Positions 8,777-20,300 of a stretch of 64,000 nucleotides of DNA are shown piece after piece (position 1 is the stretch's first letter; every line of letters begins with the position of its first letter). The stretch is from Methylovulum sp. GTDB lineage: Bacteria > Pseudomonadota > Gammaproteobacteria > Methylococcales > Methylomonadaceae. Made by a program: the position numbers and the translations under genes. The stretch is taken from the NCBI GenBank assembly GCA_028712695.1, contig JAQTQZ010000014.1:32409-96408 (forward strand), read 5' to 3'. The notes under the pieces were generated by a model, which worked only from the letters and a program-made list of their open reading frames with translations, made no database searches and had not been told where the DNA came from.

Positions 8777-9415
8777 TTATTTTGTAGGAATTGAGGTGCT
8801 TTGAAACTTTTGCTTATTCAGTTTATCTTCGTATTCCTGAATGATAGTCTCAAACTCGACATTTTTTATCTGTGTTAAAGGTTCTGCACCTAGTAACACA
8901 TCCATCATGCCTTTATTTTGGCAACGCTGATAACCATCAATAACTTCTTTAGCCCCTTCATACATTTTGATGTTTTTGCTTTCGCATGCTTTTAGTTCAG
9001 ACGCGGTAAATTGTTGGCTACTTTGCAAGTTCGTGTGCTCAACAGTCAACTCGTTTTTCGACTTATTCAACGCATTATATTTATCAATGACTTCATGCAG
9101 CTTTGCTGTTGTATTGTCGAGACGGACACGAATTTCATCGGCGCTTGATTTCTGTGCAGCTATTTCACTGTTTAGCTTATCACCGAGTGAAACCGCTGCG
9201 GCCTTCTCGTCTTCTATTTGCTTTTTTACCTGTTCAAGTTCAGCGGCAACCGCTGCATTTTCAGTTTTAAGCCGGTCACGATCAGCAGTGACCTCCTTAA
9301 CCATCATCTGTAATTTAGCAATCGCTTTGGCGCTACCGTTTTGTTTGGGCGCCGCACCCACTATGCCAGAAAAAAACAGACTAATTACCATAACAAAAAA
9401 CACTAATGATCTCAT
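8777..9415 (-). CDS. Periplasmic coiled-coil protein of the porin/TonB locus
   Basis: The 212-residue product has a signal peptide (residues 1-21, ending GIVGAA). Residues 28-135 are rich in Ala/Glu/Lys/Leu heptads and predict a long coiled coil. The C-terminal part carries two cysteines (CESKN and RCQNK) and a short globular tail. A good AGGG ribosome-binding site precedes the ATG. It begins 25 bases after the porin stop and is the last gene before the terminator. No family function is known to me. Given its position it could brace the porin or TonB proteins across the periplasm; that is inference from context only. Confidence 0.7.
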   Translation of the reverse strand: MRSLVFFVMVISLFFSGIVGAAPKQNGSAKAIAKLQMMVKEVTADRDRLKTENAAVAAELEQVKKQIEDEKAAAVSLGDKLNSEIAAQKSSADEIRVRLDNTTAKLHEVIDKYNALNKSKNELTVEHTNLQSSQQFTASELKACESKNIKMYEGAKEVIDGYQRCQNKGMMDVLLGAEPLTQIKNVEFETIIQEYEDKLNKQKFQSTSIPTK

Positions 9416-9440
9416 GACGCCAACCCTTTATCTGTAACCA

Positions 9441-11168
9441 TTAGAATTTTGTGTTTACATCTACGAGTAAAACATCGTTGCCATACTTAGGGCCAGACAC
9501 CACATCGGTGCTCAACCAAGTACCTGTCAACCAAACGTTTTTCATCAAGCCATAATTTCCGCCAATCACCCAACCCTTCGCATTGGTGCCACCCAAATGG
9601 AAGTTTGAATCGGTGTACGCATCCAGCACCGCATCCGCTTCAACGTATTTGTATAAGGTAAAAACACTCCATTTGCCAAAACGGTCCACTTTTGGCCAAC
9701 CCACATCTGCCCTTACCTGCCAGGCATTAGTTTGATCCGCCACTGTGGTTTTACCACTGAGAATTTGTCTGGCTTGTGCTTTTGAAGAACTAAACCCTAC
9801 GTTTTTCGCATAATCCGCACTCAAAACAGCATGGTAAGGCGCAAACCTAGCTATATCGTATGTTGCATTCGCGTTTACAATTCTAAAGTCTGACGCCAAT
9901 CCATACATACCAAATGTTTGTCCCGTCGCATCTTCTGTACAAATGCCGGCAACCGTATTACCGCCCTGCACAAAACCTGGCATAGAAGCGTTATTATCAG
10001 GTGTGTTTCTAAAACATTCATGTGTCGCAGTAGTATTAACCCTAGCGGCAATATTTTCATAATCATAAAAAGCAACGGCTGCTTTTAAAGCATCTTGGCT
10101 TTGAAAGCCCCAGTCCACACCAACTTGTCCACCAAATAGCCATTTATCGTGTGAACTGAGTGCAAACTCTTGCATCGGAAAAACACCCAATGTTGCAAAT
10201 AGAGTACGGGAATTATTACTAGCCCCTTGTAAACCATCCGTTCCAGCAAGTTGATGGCGGGCAGTGGCGGCGAATCCTTCGAACGACAAATCGGCATCCC
10301 ACACCATTTCACTTGCCCCGTAAAAGCCTCCGCCAGCGAAACCAGTTTGTCCGGGAAGTGTTACTCCTCCTACGTACCAAGGATTGGCAATACGTCCGCC
10401 AGCAAGCGTCAGCCAATTATAGCCATCCGCATTCACTGCATCGTATTTAAGGAAAGCGCGGTCAACATTAATTTGATACTGGCTGCCCGTCTGGCCGAGC
10501 GTTTGGTTAGTCGAGACCGGATCAGGCACGTTTCCGGTTGCTAGGCGGATACCCGCTTTTAAGCCTTCGGCAATATCGGCATCGATACCTAAACGTAACC
10601 GTTCACGGAAACGATGCCGATCATTAGATGTGTTAACGAAGCCATTCAACCTGGCCGCATTGACACCGCCAGCAGCATTAATGGCCTGTACATTCTCAAT
10701 TTGTCCATTATCTGATGCCATCACATCATTTTCGGAGCGCAATTGCAGGTCGCCTGATAACTTAAAGCGGCTGATCCATTCTGGCAACGCTTCCGGCATC
10801 CCCCATTTTTGAGTTTTTGCCTGTTGCATTACATCACTGACAACATCAGCACGAAGTTCCGAGCGCACTTGTTGACGAATTTCATCTTTGACAAAATCTG
10901 GCACATAAGGTACACGTACTTCGCCTGGTTCTGCGGCTACATCGGCGTTTTGGGCGGATTGCTCCGCCACTTGATTTTCGGCATCCGCTTCCGCCTTTTT
11001 AATCATCTCATCAGCAACTTTTTCAGTCAAAACACCTTGTTTGACCAACTCTTTAATAAGATTAGTCGTGGTATTACGTAACTTCAGCAATTCTTCCTTT
11101 TCACCCGCCTGAACTACGCTTACCATGCCACAAAGCGCCAAAGCCATCAGCTGCTTTTTATTATCCAT
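9441..11168 (-). CDS. Putative outer-membrane porin (Porin_5 type)
   Basis: I place the start at the ATG at 11168, preceded by AAAGGG at 8 bases; the longest frame starts six codons earlier. The product (575 residues) has a signal peptide ending VVQA. Residues 25-110 form a charged, helical periplasmic segment with QQVRSELRADV, and then comes a beta-barrel from about residue 120 to the end. The barrel has alternating aromatic strands and ends in DVNTKF, with the terminal Phe typical of BamA-inserted barrels. RFRERLRLGIDADI and GRIANPWY are typical of the putative-porin family. It sits directly behind tonB with 20 bases between. This is unusual, because TonB normally serves gated receptors with a plug. 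No plug domain is visible, so TonB coupling is uncertain. Confidence 0.8.
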   Translation of the reverse strand: MDNKKQLMALALCGMVSVVQAGEKEELLKLRNTTTNLIKELVKQGVLTEKVADEMIKKAEADAENQVAEQSAQNADVAAEPGEVRVPYVPDFVKDEIRQQVRSELRADVVSDVMQQAKTQKWGMPEALPEWISRFKLSGDLQLRSENDVMASDNGQIENVQAINAAGGVNAARLNGFVNTSNDRHRFRERLRLGIDADIAEGLKAGIRLATGNVPDPVSTNQTLGQTGSQYQINVDRAFLKYDAVNADGYNWLTLAGGRIANPWYVGGVTLPGQTGFAGGGFYGASEMVWDADLSFEGFAATARHQLAGTDGLQGASNNSRTLFATLGVFPMQEFALSSHDKWLFGGQVGVDWGFQSQDALKAAVAFYDYENIAARVNTTATHECFRNTPDNNASMPGFVQGGNTVAGICTEDATGQTFGMYGLASDFRIVNANATYDIARFAPYHAVLSADYAKNVGFSSSKAQARQILSGKTTVADQTNAWQVRADVGWPKVDRFGKWSVFTLYKYVEADAVLDAYTDSNFHLGGTNAKGWVIGGNYGLMKNVWLTGTWLSTDVVSGPKYGNDVLLVDVNTKF

Positions 11169-11188
11169 TGTTTTTACCCTTTGCATTT

Positions 11189-11848
11189 TTAGATTCTTGA
11201 GGTGATTTTTAATTTGATCGGCTGCTCCATACCCGGAGGCGGCGGCTCATTGATCTTCTTATATTTACCAACCAGACGCGTAAGCAGATCATCTATTTCG
11301 GAATCATTGCTTCCCCGGGTTAATTCAAACCGTTTGACAGTGCCATCTGGATCCACCCACAATTTAATAATGGCGGTATAACCTTTACGACGGAGGTCTT
11401 CCCTTTCGGAAATAATATCAAGGATGTCATTTTTAATAATATTGCCATACCACGCGTAGGGATTACCTCCGCCGCCACCAAACAACCCCTTTCCCCCCGG
11501 TTTTCCTGTCAAGCCAAACCCATCTGAACCTGTCGTGCCTTCGGCATCCAAACCTAAGTCGCCTGGCGGTGCCTCATCGGCAACGTCCGGCATCTCTTCA
11601 GGTTCTGGCTCAGGTTGTTCCTCAAGCTGTTCCGGTTCCGGCTCGGGTGGCTTTTCAATCTTAGGAGGCGGTGGCGGCGGTGGCGGCGGTTGTGTTAACG
11701 TGACTGTTTGAATTTTCCTTTCTTTTTTTGCAGGCTTTTCCTCCATGTTACTGATCAAATGGACAATCAATACAATTGCGCCAACCAATATTAATCCACC
11801 AATAATAGTCGGCAAATACGCCCGAAAATGTTTTTTATGCTTTGTCAT
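11189..11848 (-). CDS. tonB: TonB-like energy transducer
   Basis: The 219-residue product has one N-terminal membrane anchor (residues 14-34), then a Pro/Glu spacer with a run of nine prolines and a PEPEPEQLEEQPEPEPEE segment. A glycine-rich hinge follows (about 100-128), and a C-terminal TonB-type domain (about 130-219, YTAIIKLWVDPDGTVKRFELTRGS). TonB spans the periplasm and passes proton-motive energy from ExbB/ExbD to outer-membrane proteins. It is followed by the porin and preceded by exbD, with 11 bases between them, so the order is exbB-exbD-tonB-porin. The family is certain. The partner at the outer membrane is not. Confidence 0.85.
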   Translation of the reverse strand: MTKHKKHFRAYLPTIIGGLILVGAIVLIVHLISNMEEKPAKKERKIQTVTLTQPPPPPPPPPKIEKPPEPEPEQLEEQPEPEPEEMPDVADEAPPGDLGLDAEGTTGSDGFGLTGKPGGKGLFGGGGGNPYAWYGNIIKNDILDIISEREDLRRKGYTAIIKLWVDPDGTVKRFELTRGSNDSEIDDLLTRLVGKYKKINEPPPPGMEQPIKLKITSRI

Positions 11849-11859
11849 TACAGGCTTAC

Positions 11860-12264
11860 TTATTTAACCAAGTTTTGGGTAACTAGGCCGATCTGGGTAA
11901 TATCAAGCTTACCCAATAAAGCCAATACATTGACGATATTTACATATTGAACAGCTGCATCACCTTTAATAACAACCGGTAAAGCAGGGTTTACCGCTTT
12001 GTACTGCTGCAAAGTGGATTCAAGTTGCTCCATGGTCACAGGATAGGTGTCTAAAAATATTGTGCCATCAGCAGTAATTGTAATCGCTTTAGTTTGTGGT
12101 TTTGCCAAACTTGGGCTATCGCTGGCTTTCGGGAGATTTACCGTAATCCCTTGAACTGACGCAGTTGTCATTAGAATAAATACAACCAGCAATACATAGG
12201 CTAAATCCAGCATCGGCGTGACGTTAATCTCGTCATACGCTTCATTTTCTTCTTGTACTTTCAT
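11860..12264 (-). CDS. exbD: ExbD/TolR-family biopolymer transport protein
   Basis: The 134-residue product has a short cytoplasmic N-terminus (EINVTPMLD), one membrane helix (about residues 18-38) and a periplasmic domain. The conserved aspartate of the ExbD proton path is present in the NVTPMLDLAYVLLV motif. ExbD sits inside the ExbB pentamer and uses the proton gradient to drive TonB. The gene lies 48 bases after exbB and 11 before tonB, so the operon order is as expected. The short length is normal for the family. Confidence 0.9.
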   Translation of the reverse strand: MKVQEENEAYDEINVTPMLDLAYVLLVVFILMTTASVQGITVNLPKASDSPSLAKPQTKAITITADGTIFLDTYPVTMEQLESTLQQYKAVNPALPVVIKGDAAVQYVNIVNVLALLGKLDITQIGLVTQNLVK

Positions 12265-12312
12265 ATTAAAAACTCTTGTTTATATAGCTATTGCAGCTGC
12301 CCAAAGCATAGT

Positions 12313-14127
12313 TTAGGTATGGTCTTCAGCTAGTTTTGCCACAAATTCATCAACAAAGACGTGCATATCCGCTGTAATTACTTTTATTTGACTACCGAGG
12401 TAGTTGTAGCCAAACAATGCCGGAATAGCCACCGCAAGACCCGCAACCGTCGCGGTCAAAGCCGCAGCGATACCTGGCGCAATCGAGTTGACATTAACCT
12501 CACCACTCACGGCGATTGCCGCAAAAGTAATCATAACCCCGACAACAGTGCCTAATAAGCCTAGAAAAGGCCCGCCACTAATTGCGATGGTCAATAACAC
12601 CATTTGTGAATTCAATTTTTGCAATTCCCTAACAACCACGGCGTCCATTGATGCCCTGACTGCTGACATGGCTCCCGCAGATAAAGTTTGTTGCACATTA
12701 TTTACTGTATTTTTTCTTAAACGCTTATTCATCTCGTCAACACCGACATGATAAATACGGTAAATTGAAGAATTTGAAAATGTGCCATGCTCAGATGAAA
12801 GGGCAAATAACAACGGCGACTCCTCTTCTTCCTCTTCGTCCTGCTCAGTTCCTTCAGTATTTAAAGAAGTTAAGTCTTGCGTGCCAAGTTTACTGAATGC
12901 TTGTTCAAATTTTTTGTTTGCGCTATGGACACGGTTAATGACTATTGCTTTAACTATCATCACCATCCAACTAATAACAAACATAACACCGAGAATACCA
13001 ATGATGACCCAGCCATCTATGGTTACGCTGTCCAACGTAGCCATAATATATGATTCGCCGCCTTCTTCGCTGTCGGGGCTTGTGTCTTCACCATACGTTA
13101 ATAATGCAGAGCCAGCACCTTGCATTTCAACATCAAATTTAATGGCATTGGCATCACGTGCAACTTTATAAACTGCAAACTGGTCGATTGATCCTGTAAA
13201 CCCTCTACCACCTACTGCATCAGCACCTATTGTGATGTCTCCTGACAACTCAGCTAAAGCCACTGGAAAAGTGCCAGAAACCGCACCATCTATATATAGC
13301 GTAAGATTGTCGGCCGTATCAACTACGACCACATTGTGCCAAACACCTGGAGCGATAATGGCCTGAGCGGCAAACTCTTGCTTAACCCCAACCGCATCAG
13401 TCACTTCTAAATAAGCCGTTTGTTCCTTTACTGCTAACGTTATGCCGCCAGTTTTCGAAGCCCTTTGAAAGATCACGCTGTTCTGTTGCGGCTGGTCAAT
13501 TTTTAGCCATGTCGAAACAGTCCAACCTGTTGCAGGGGACATTTGCAATGAAGGTGCCTCTGGTACACGAATGATCTGGCTACCTTGAAACACTGCTGCG
13601 CCAGCAATCAGCCCACCTTCCGCATTAGTCGTAGTCGCCTCAGAAGGATTATTGGCATTAGCGGTCAGATCCTTTACGCCACTTGAGTCAAACTGATAAT
13701 TCAACACCTCGCCTACATCGTAAGCCCCCCCCGCATCTTGGGCATCCACCGCCTCGGCATTACCGTAATAAATCCAAAAACCAGGTTCAGCCGCTGCCGC
13801 AATATCTTTAGGTAACTTTACCCAAATCAGTGCCATTTCATTGATCGGATCAAGCTTTTCTATAAAGAACTTCAACGGTGTAGCTTCATCATCAGCAAGA
13901 ACACGAATGTCTTTACCCTGTTCCGCCAACTCTAGGAAATTTGCAAAATTGCCTGTATGTAAACGGATAAGCGCAAAAGCATCCTCAGGGATAGTAACGC
14001 CATCCTGCTTAAGCTTCTGGACATCTAATGTTATTTTTTTCTTAAAGCCCCATTCATCATTCCACCAAGCCGATGCCAATGCAGGCATAAGGGTTAAAAG
14101 AATCAGTAAAAAACATAACCGTTTCAT
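12313..14127 (-). CDS. ExbB/TolQ proton channel with N-terminal DUF2341 and LamG-like domains
   Basis: I use the ATG at 14127 (GAGA upstream); another ATG lies at 14145. The product (604 residues) has a signal peptide ending ALASA. The next 120 residues match DUF2341 (WWNDEWGFKKKITLD, GFWIYYGNA). Residues about 145-335 form a concanavalin-like/LamG domain (WTVSTWLKI, YIDGAVSG, GSIDQFAVYKVA). A membrane helix follows at about 371-397, then an acidic cytoplasmic stretch, and then the MotA/TolQ/ExbB domain with two helices (about 508-538 and 555-580; GPFLGLLGTVVGVM). Typical ExbB has about 240 residues, so an extra periplasmic sensor- or ligand-binding-like region of 340 residues has been added. 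It is the first gene of the exbB-exbD-tonB run and follows tpsA by 226 bases. Confidence 0.9.
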   Translation of the reverse strand: MKRLCFLLILLTLMPALASAWWNDEWGFKKKITLDVQKLKQDGVTIPEDAFALIRLHTGNFANFLELAEQGKDIRVLADDEATPLKFFIEKLDPINEMALIWVKLPKDIAAAAEPGFWIYYGNAEAVDAQDAGGAYDVGEVLNYQFDSSGVKDLTANANNPSEATTTNAEGGLIAGAAVFQGSQIIRVPEAPSLQMSPATGWTVSTWLKIDQPQQNSVIFQRASKTGGITLAVKEQTAYLEVTDAVGVKQEFAAQAIIAPGVWHNVVVVDTADNLTLYIDGAVSGTFPVALAELSGDITIGADAVGGRGFTGSIDQFAVYKVARDANAIKFDVEMQGAGSALLTYGEDTSPDSEEGGESYIMATLDSVTIDGWVIIGILGVMFVISWMVMIVKAIVINRVHSANKKFEQAFSKLGTQDLTSLNTEGTEQDEEEEEESPLLFALSSEHGTFSNSSIYRIYHVGVDEMNKRLRKNTVNNVQQTLSAGAMSAVRASMDAVVVRELQKLNSQMVLLTIAISGGPFLGLLGTVVGVMITFAAIAVSGEVNVNSIAPGIAAALTATVAGLAVAIPALFGYNYLGSQIKVITADMHVFVDEFVAKLAEDHT

Positions 14128-14352
14128 TTTTATTCTCAAGTTCATATCAATAATTAGTGAGGGATTATTACAAAAAAATCGTTACAGCATTATTACGCCA
14201 GGAGCTTAAATTTAAAGGTAAAACCATACGAAACTAGAATTCATCTAGCTTCGTTGCCCTAATAAAGCGCCTAAAATTTAAACCCTTTATTGGTTATAGA
14301 TCCATTAAGATTTCAGTTTTAAATTTACTTGGTGGGAGGGATTTCCTTTTAT

Positions 14353-17300
14353 TTATGAAGAAGATTTTGGGTTATCCTTCTTTTTATTTTCATCTTTGCC
14401 TGATGATCCATCGCCATAACCCATTATCTCGACACTCAAAGTCCCTAACTTCATATTTTTATTTGTTGCCGAATCCTTGCCGTTGCTGCTGGCATCAACT
14501 GAGGCCTGGGCGACCTGACTGACACTGGCTGTTAAATTACTGACACCTGTCAATCCGGCGGCAAGACTGCCAGTTGATGCAGCCGGTACACCTGAACTTA
14601 TTCCGCCCACCTGGATATTGTTGGCACCCAACACCGCTGTTGCCGAAATAGTCACATTTGTTCCGGCAATACCCGCTTCGCCGGCATTGACAACCCCTTT
14701 AGGGGCAAATAAGGCAACATTTCCTGGTTGGCTCCCCGCAGGCGCTCCTGTCCGGATACCGCTACCTGAAACGATTGTCGGAATCTTTATCGTCAAGTTA
14801 CCATTTTTATCAACACTTATGATAGGTGGCGGCACTGCAAGAGCCGACTTAGCACCACGGCCTGCGTCAATATTGCCTTCCGATGACCAAATCATAATGT
14901 CACCGGTATTCAATGCAAACACACGGGATTGGTTGACAATAAAGTCATTACGCACAAAAGCATTAATGTTCCCTTTGTCTTGCGCAACAATCCCCAGCTC
15001 TGACGCGTCTTTTGATCCCGTAAAAGCAACCGCCAGACCCGCGTTAATTTGTCCTCCCGGCACCAGCAAATCAATATTACCGCCGCCAAGCGTTTGAATT
15101 TTGCTAAAGAACAAGCTTAAGTCGCCTTTCCAGTCAGTCCCTGGATATAACAGGTCGATTGCCGCAAAGCCCCGCTCATTGCCAAGCGTTGGGTTAGCGG
15201 CTGAAGCGGCCCCTGTTTCTTTCAACTCACTAAACAATAACTGATCGTTCAACGTATTGAGTTGTGGCTCTATTGATATATATTGATTTGGTGTCATTTT
15301 AGCAAACAGCTTTAGCGCGTCAGCTTCAGTAATCGTTAAGTCACCCGTATAGCGCTGTACAAATCCCGTTATAAGGCCGGTGATTTGATTAAATGTATCA
15401 GTGTATTTTGTGCTGACCAAAGCATCAAGTTGTGGCTGGATGCTTGCATAATCAGCAGCACCGAGTGCCTTAAACTGTTCTAATGCCGTTTTTTCTGTCA
15501 ATGCCGTATTGCCCGTCCGTGTACGCATGAATCCAGTTATAACTTCCTGAAACTTCGTATAGTTCTCAGCATACTTAACAATATAAGGATCTAAATTAAG
15601 AAGCCCCTCATAATCGGGATGACTTGAATTCAAGCCTGTCAATACCGTTAGGTTTGCACCAGAATTTGCTAAGTTTTCATTGAGTGTATTGCCTATTGTT
15701 GATAAGCCACCAGACGCGCCAAAATCAATGTTCCGGCCTGATTTGACCAAAACATTACCGGGCCCTGCAATCTCCAGTTTATTTATATTGCCTCCAAGAC
15801 TACCGTCTGACGAACGGTTACTGGTGTAAATTATATCCCGTGCAGCCGATATTGAAGACACATCAGTGTCATTTATCTGTTGGATCTGAACGGTCGCATT
15901 ACTTAAATCCCGCCCACTTTGCACCACTGCCTTTTTCGGGAAATTCAGCTGGATAGAAGCAATGTCGCCTTCTTGTGTCACTATTCTTACCGGCTCCGCA
16001 TCATCACTGTGGATTGGTGTATTTGCATGAACAATTGTAGAGACGCCAAAAGGATTCAATACTGACTCAGCAGCATTTAAGGCATTACGCGCGGCGGCAA
16101 ATTCTGCCGATGGCAAAAATGACCGGTCTGCATCAGACATACTTAATTGCAGGGAGTCAACTGTCGAACTTATGTTCTGTTTTGCAAGGACGTTTAAAGT
16201 TGCCGTTGCTGATGGGAATAAAGTGACTTTATCATCAAGCAACACGCTGCCGCTAAAAGCCGTGGCCTGTAACGAAGCCGGATAAACCTTTGACAAACTG
16301 TCTTGGCTTCCTTCTAGCCCCAATATCTTGGTGCCACCAATAACACTGGTGTCCGCCCCTAAATGCACATCGCCCGCCAATGATTTTAGCGAGACCCCGC
16401 TACTATCCGTATAACTAAAAAAGTTAGTGTCGCCATTATTGATTATCATGGCGTCAGAAACTGCCGAGATACTTATCCCATTAGTTGCATTCAACGCCAA
16501 TTTACTGTCACCCATGACCAATTGTGGCCCATTAGTAAACTGGCTACCGCCCGTTATTTCTCGACCGGCAGTTATCTGTGCGTTGCCTTTACCCAGATAA
16601 TAGGCGCCACCGGCAATGTCACCGCCTGCGGTAACTTGCATTTCGCCGCCACCTTGAATCTGAACTTTATTATTTATGTAGTTAAACAACGTGTTCTTCG
16701 TCAGATCTTTATCGCCTATCTGCTTACCTGTTGTCGGCATCATCACTGACAAATCGTTAATATTATTGGATGCACTAATACTGACCTTTCCCCCGCCGAA
16801 AGAACCTACATTCTGTTGGAATGATGGGGTGCCATACGCCGCATTGCTAGGGACAGATGGAGAGCTTAATGCGATGCCCCATGATGTTGGAAACTCAAGG
16901 TTATGGCTGCTACCGTTAGTCCAATTCCCTCTCCGCAGTAACCAACTACTAATAAAAGCCGTATTATTAACAGCGCCTTTAATGTCATGCCCCGCCTGTA
17001 TGGTCAAATTACCGCCATCTACCGGATATTCACTGTAAAACAAAAATCCAACCTCAGTATCGCTCAATGTGCCGTAGCGATTAGTGTCTTCCGCCCTGCC
17101 TGCGCTATAGACGGTTGAGGATTTATCGGTAAAGACAACATCACCACCCGATGCCAAAGCAATATTGCCAGTGCCGGTACGGACGGTCACTCCCGACCCG
17201 ATTGTTAAATTATTGGCTGTATCCGTCGCCATTGGGTCAGCATTTGTCAAATCAGCGCCTGCTGTCAATTGATAAGACCAAGAGCCGTCTGTCTGCATTA

Positions 17301-20300
17301 GATCGTTAACCGGTAGATTAGCAATGCTGCCGTTTTTAAACCCATCTGAAATTGACTTTTCAAGCACCAATGCGCCACTGGCCTTAATCGTCAGCATACC
17401 CGGAGAACTCAATAGCGTGTTTGAATTGCCGTATCTCCAGTCAACAAAATCCCATTTGCTTTTTAGCGCCAGATCACCGTTATAACTAACATCAATGCCT
17501 GCCCGTAATTGCGCGTTTTTATCAATGCTCTTGATGGCGGCTTGCTGCATGTAAGTCGTGGTGTCTTGTTTTATTTTTGCTATATCAACGGCGTTAATCT
17601 CTCCTGAAACAGCAAAATCGGTGTATTTTTTAACCCCTTCCACATAAAAATTACTATAGCCCCGTGCCGTTAATTTGCCATTCCCATCGAAAATCGCTGC
17701 ACTTTGTGCATAACCTCGCACGGCTCCCGCTATTGGTTCGACTTTAACCGAGTCATCAACGCCATCTTTATTGGTATCGGTGCGTAATGCCCGTAAAACC
17801 ACGGTACCACCTGATTTTTCAGTGGCTCCAGCAACATCAATCAACGATCCCGCCCTCAGATCAATACCGCTCTTACCATCAGCATCGGCATCGACAGACG
17901 ACAATGTCACATCCCCACCTTTAGCTGTGCCACCTATCCCTTTAGCGGTTACCCCCCCCCCATTTTCCAAGCTAACTTTATCGCCAGCGTACACTTTTAT
18001 TGAGCCCCCTTTATCCGCGGCATCTGCACTCAGTGTCCCGGCAATATCTATGTTGCCGTTGTCTGCCACTAACGTTAACAAATTAGCCTGTACGTTACCA
18101 CCCGCCCCCTGCACAATATCAGTTTCGCGTGCACGCAAATAAATTTCATCAGTGACCTTTGCGGTTGTCAGCGCATTCATCAAATCATCAAAGCCCGCAT
18201 TAGGACTAAAGTCTGCAACATCAAATACCGCACGTCCTGCAGTGGCACTTATTTCACCAAGTAGTTCAACAGATTGCTGTGGTGTCTTTAAAATTAACTG
18301 CCCCCCTTTAGCATCACCGCCGCCGGTACTTAAATTAAGCTTGGAACCTTCTGCTAAAACAATCTTTCCTTTGTCTGCAACGGCACTAAAAATTCCGCCA
18401 GGCGTATAATCAACGGTATCGGCAAACACGTCTGCACGTCCGGCAAGATCTATATCGGCTTTTGCGCCAACTTGCACATCACCTTTCAAAGCGTGTAGAT
18501 TCATAGTGCCTGAAGGCAATAAAGCCCGGGCATTAAAATTAATGGCATTGGCGGCAATATCCATAGTCCCGCCAAAATTGGCCGAAATTGGGTTAGCCGT
18601 ACTATTGTTGCCTTCCATTTGCACATGATGCCCACTCGCATCAATACTGAACTTATCGCCCCCGTTAACCGTTACATAACCGGCCGACACATTCAAATCA
18701 GCACCAATCTTCAGTTCCGCTGCGCCTTCTCCCGTTAACCCTTCAGTAACATTAAGATTCATAGCGTTGAATCCGTTGACACTAAAACTGCCATTACCTT
18801 GAACATAGTTACTTGCTTGTATATCCAACTGCCCTAAACCACTGCCTTGGTTTGTCGCCACTAAGCCCAATGTATTTTGCAATTGCAGGTTGTTCACTTG
18901 CAGCTTTACAAGCTGTTTAGCATCGCCAAAACCTAAAAATCCTGCTGCATTCATTACTAGATTATCAAATTTTAGTGCTTCCAAGTCGCCATTGCTCGCT
19001 GTCTGGCCAACATCACCGTAAAAATTGATGGTATCACGGCTATTTAGCACTAACTCATTCACTGCAAGGTTAATCAATTTCTGATTGGATAAATTTAAAG
19101 CATCTCCCGACAACCCACCCACTTCACCGATATTAATCGCATTCGCGCTCAAATTTAGCGAACCGCCATCCATCACGATGTCACCCGTCAAAATTGTCGA
19201 TTTGCTGGCATCCAAAAGCATAGATTCTGAGGCACCAATGGTTGCCCCCTGCTCAACCAGCAATTCGCCTGTTTTTCCGGGTGCCAATGTTCTGTGCAGC
19301 ACAACTTGTTTATCACCGGAAATACGTAACAAGGCACCGTCACCGATTATATTAAATGCACTATCTCCGGTCTTAACTTGGCCGCTGGCGATTAAACTGG
19401 CACCGCTTTTAACCTTTACTTGCTCCGTTGCTGTCGCGATCAAATCGGTTACTTTCAGTTTTGCATCGGTATCAAAAACAACATAGCTTGCCTTCACTGC
19501 CAAATCCGTCGCACCTGTCACTATGTCATTAGTACGCGTTCCGCCAAGTAACAGGCTGTCCACGTGCAAGTCGCTCAAACTGCTTGCCGTTATCTCCAAC
19601 ACGCCGGCAGGTGGCGTTGCACTGAGCGTTTTTACAATCTTGAGCCGGTTTGCTGCAATATCCATACGCGCACCGCGCCCGTCTTTTGAAGACGTTTTGA
19701 ATTGACCATTTAGGATCAGTTTGTCTTTGGCGGATAATGTTATTTGCCCACTGTCTTTGGGTAATATCGGGGCATTTATTTCTTTGTCTATCGCACGCTG
19801 GGCATAAAAACTATTGGCCGTCTGTTCGCTATATTCAGAATGTTTACGAATATCCGCACCTGACTCAATAAGGAAACCGCTCTGCCGCGCATCTTTTATA
19901 CTTGTTCCCGCTTGTGTCTGATAGCCGGCAACAATAGGCAGATTATCTTTAGTGTATGTTGTCGTTATTTGATCTTGTGTATTAGCTTGTGGTGTCACCA
20001 AAAAAGCCCCCGGCAATAAGGCGTAACGCGCCGGAAGTATGGTATAGGTTCCAGCCGGCAAATCAGCGGTACCACTCAAATAAACCGAACTGCCTACGGC
20101 ATAGTTAAATCCGGTGCTCTGCAAATGATCAAAAGGCGCAATTGATGAACCCAATGTTGGCACAACCGCAAAACCACCCTGATAGCTTGGGCTATCGGTG
20201 GCTAAATAGTCATACGATCCGCCAGCACCTGGTAGGAACTCATACGCCAGCAAATCACCGCCACCAGAAAGGTCAACTACACTGCCCTTTGCTAAGGACA

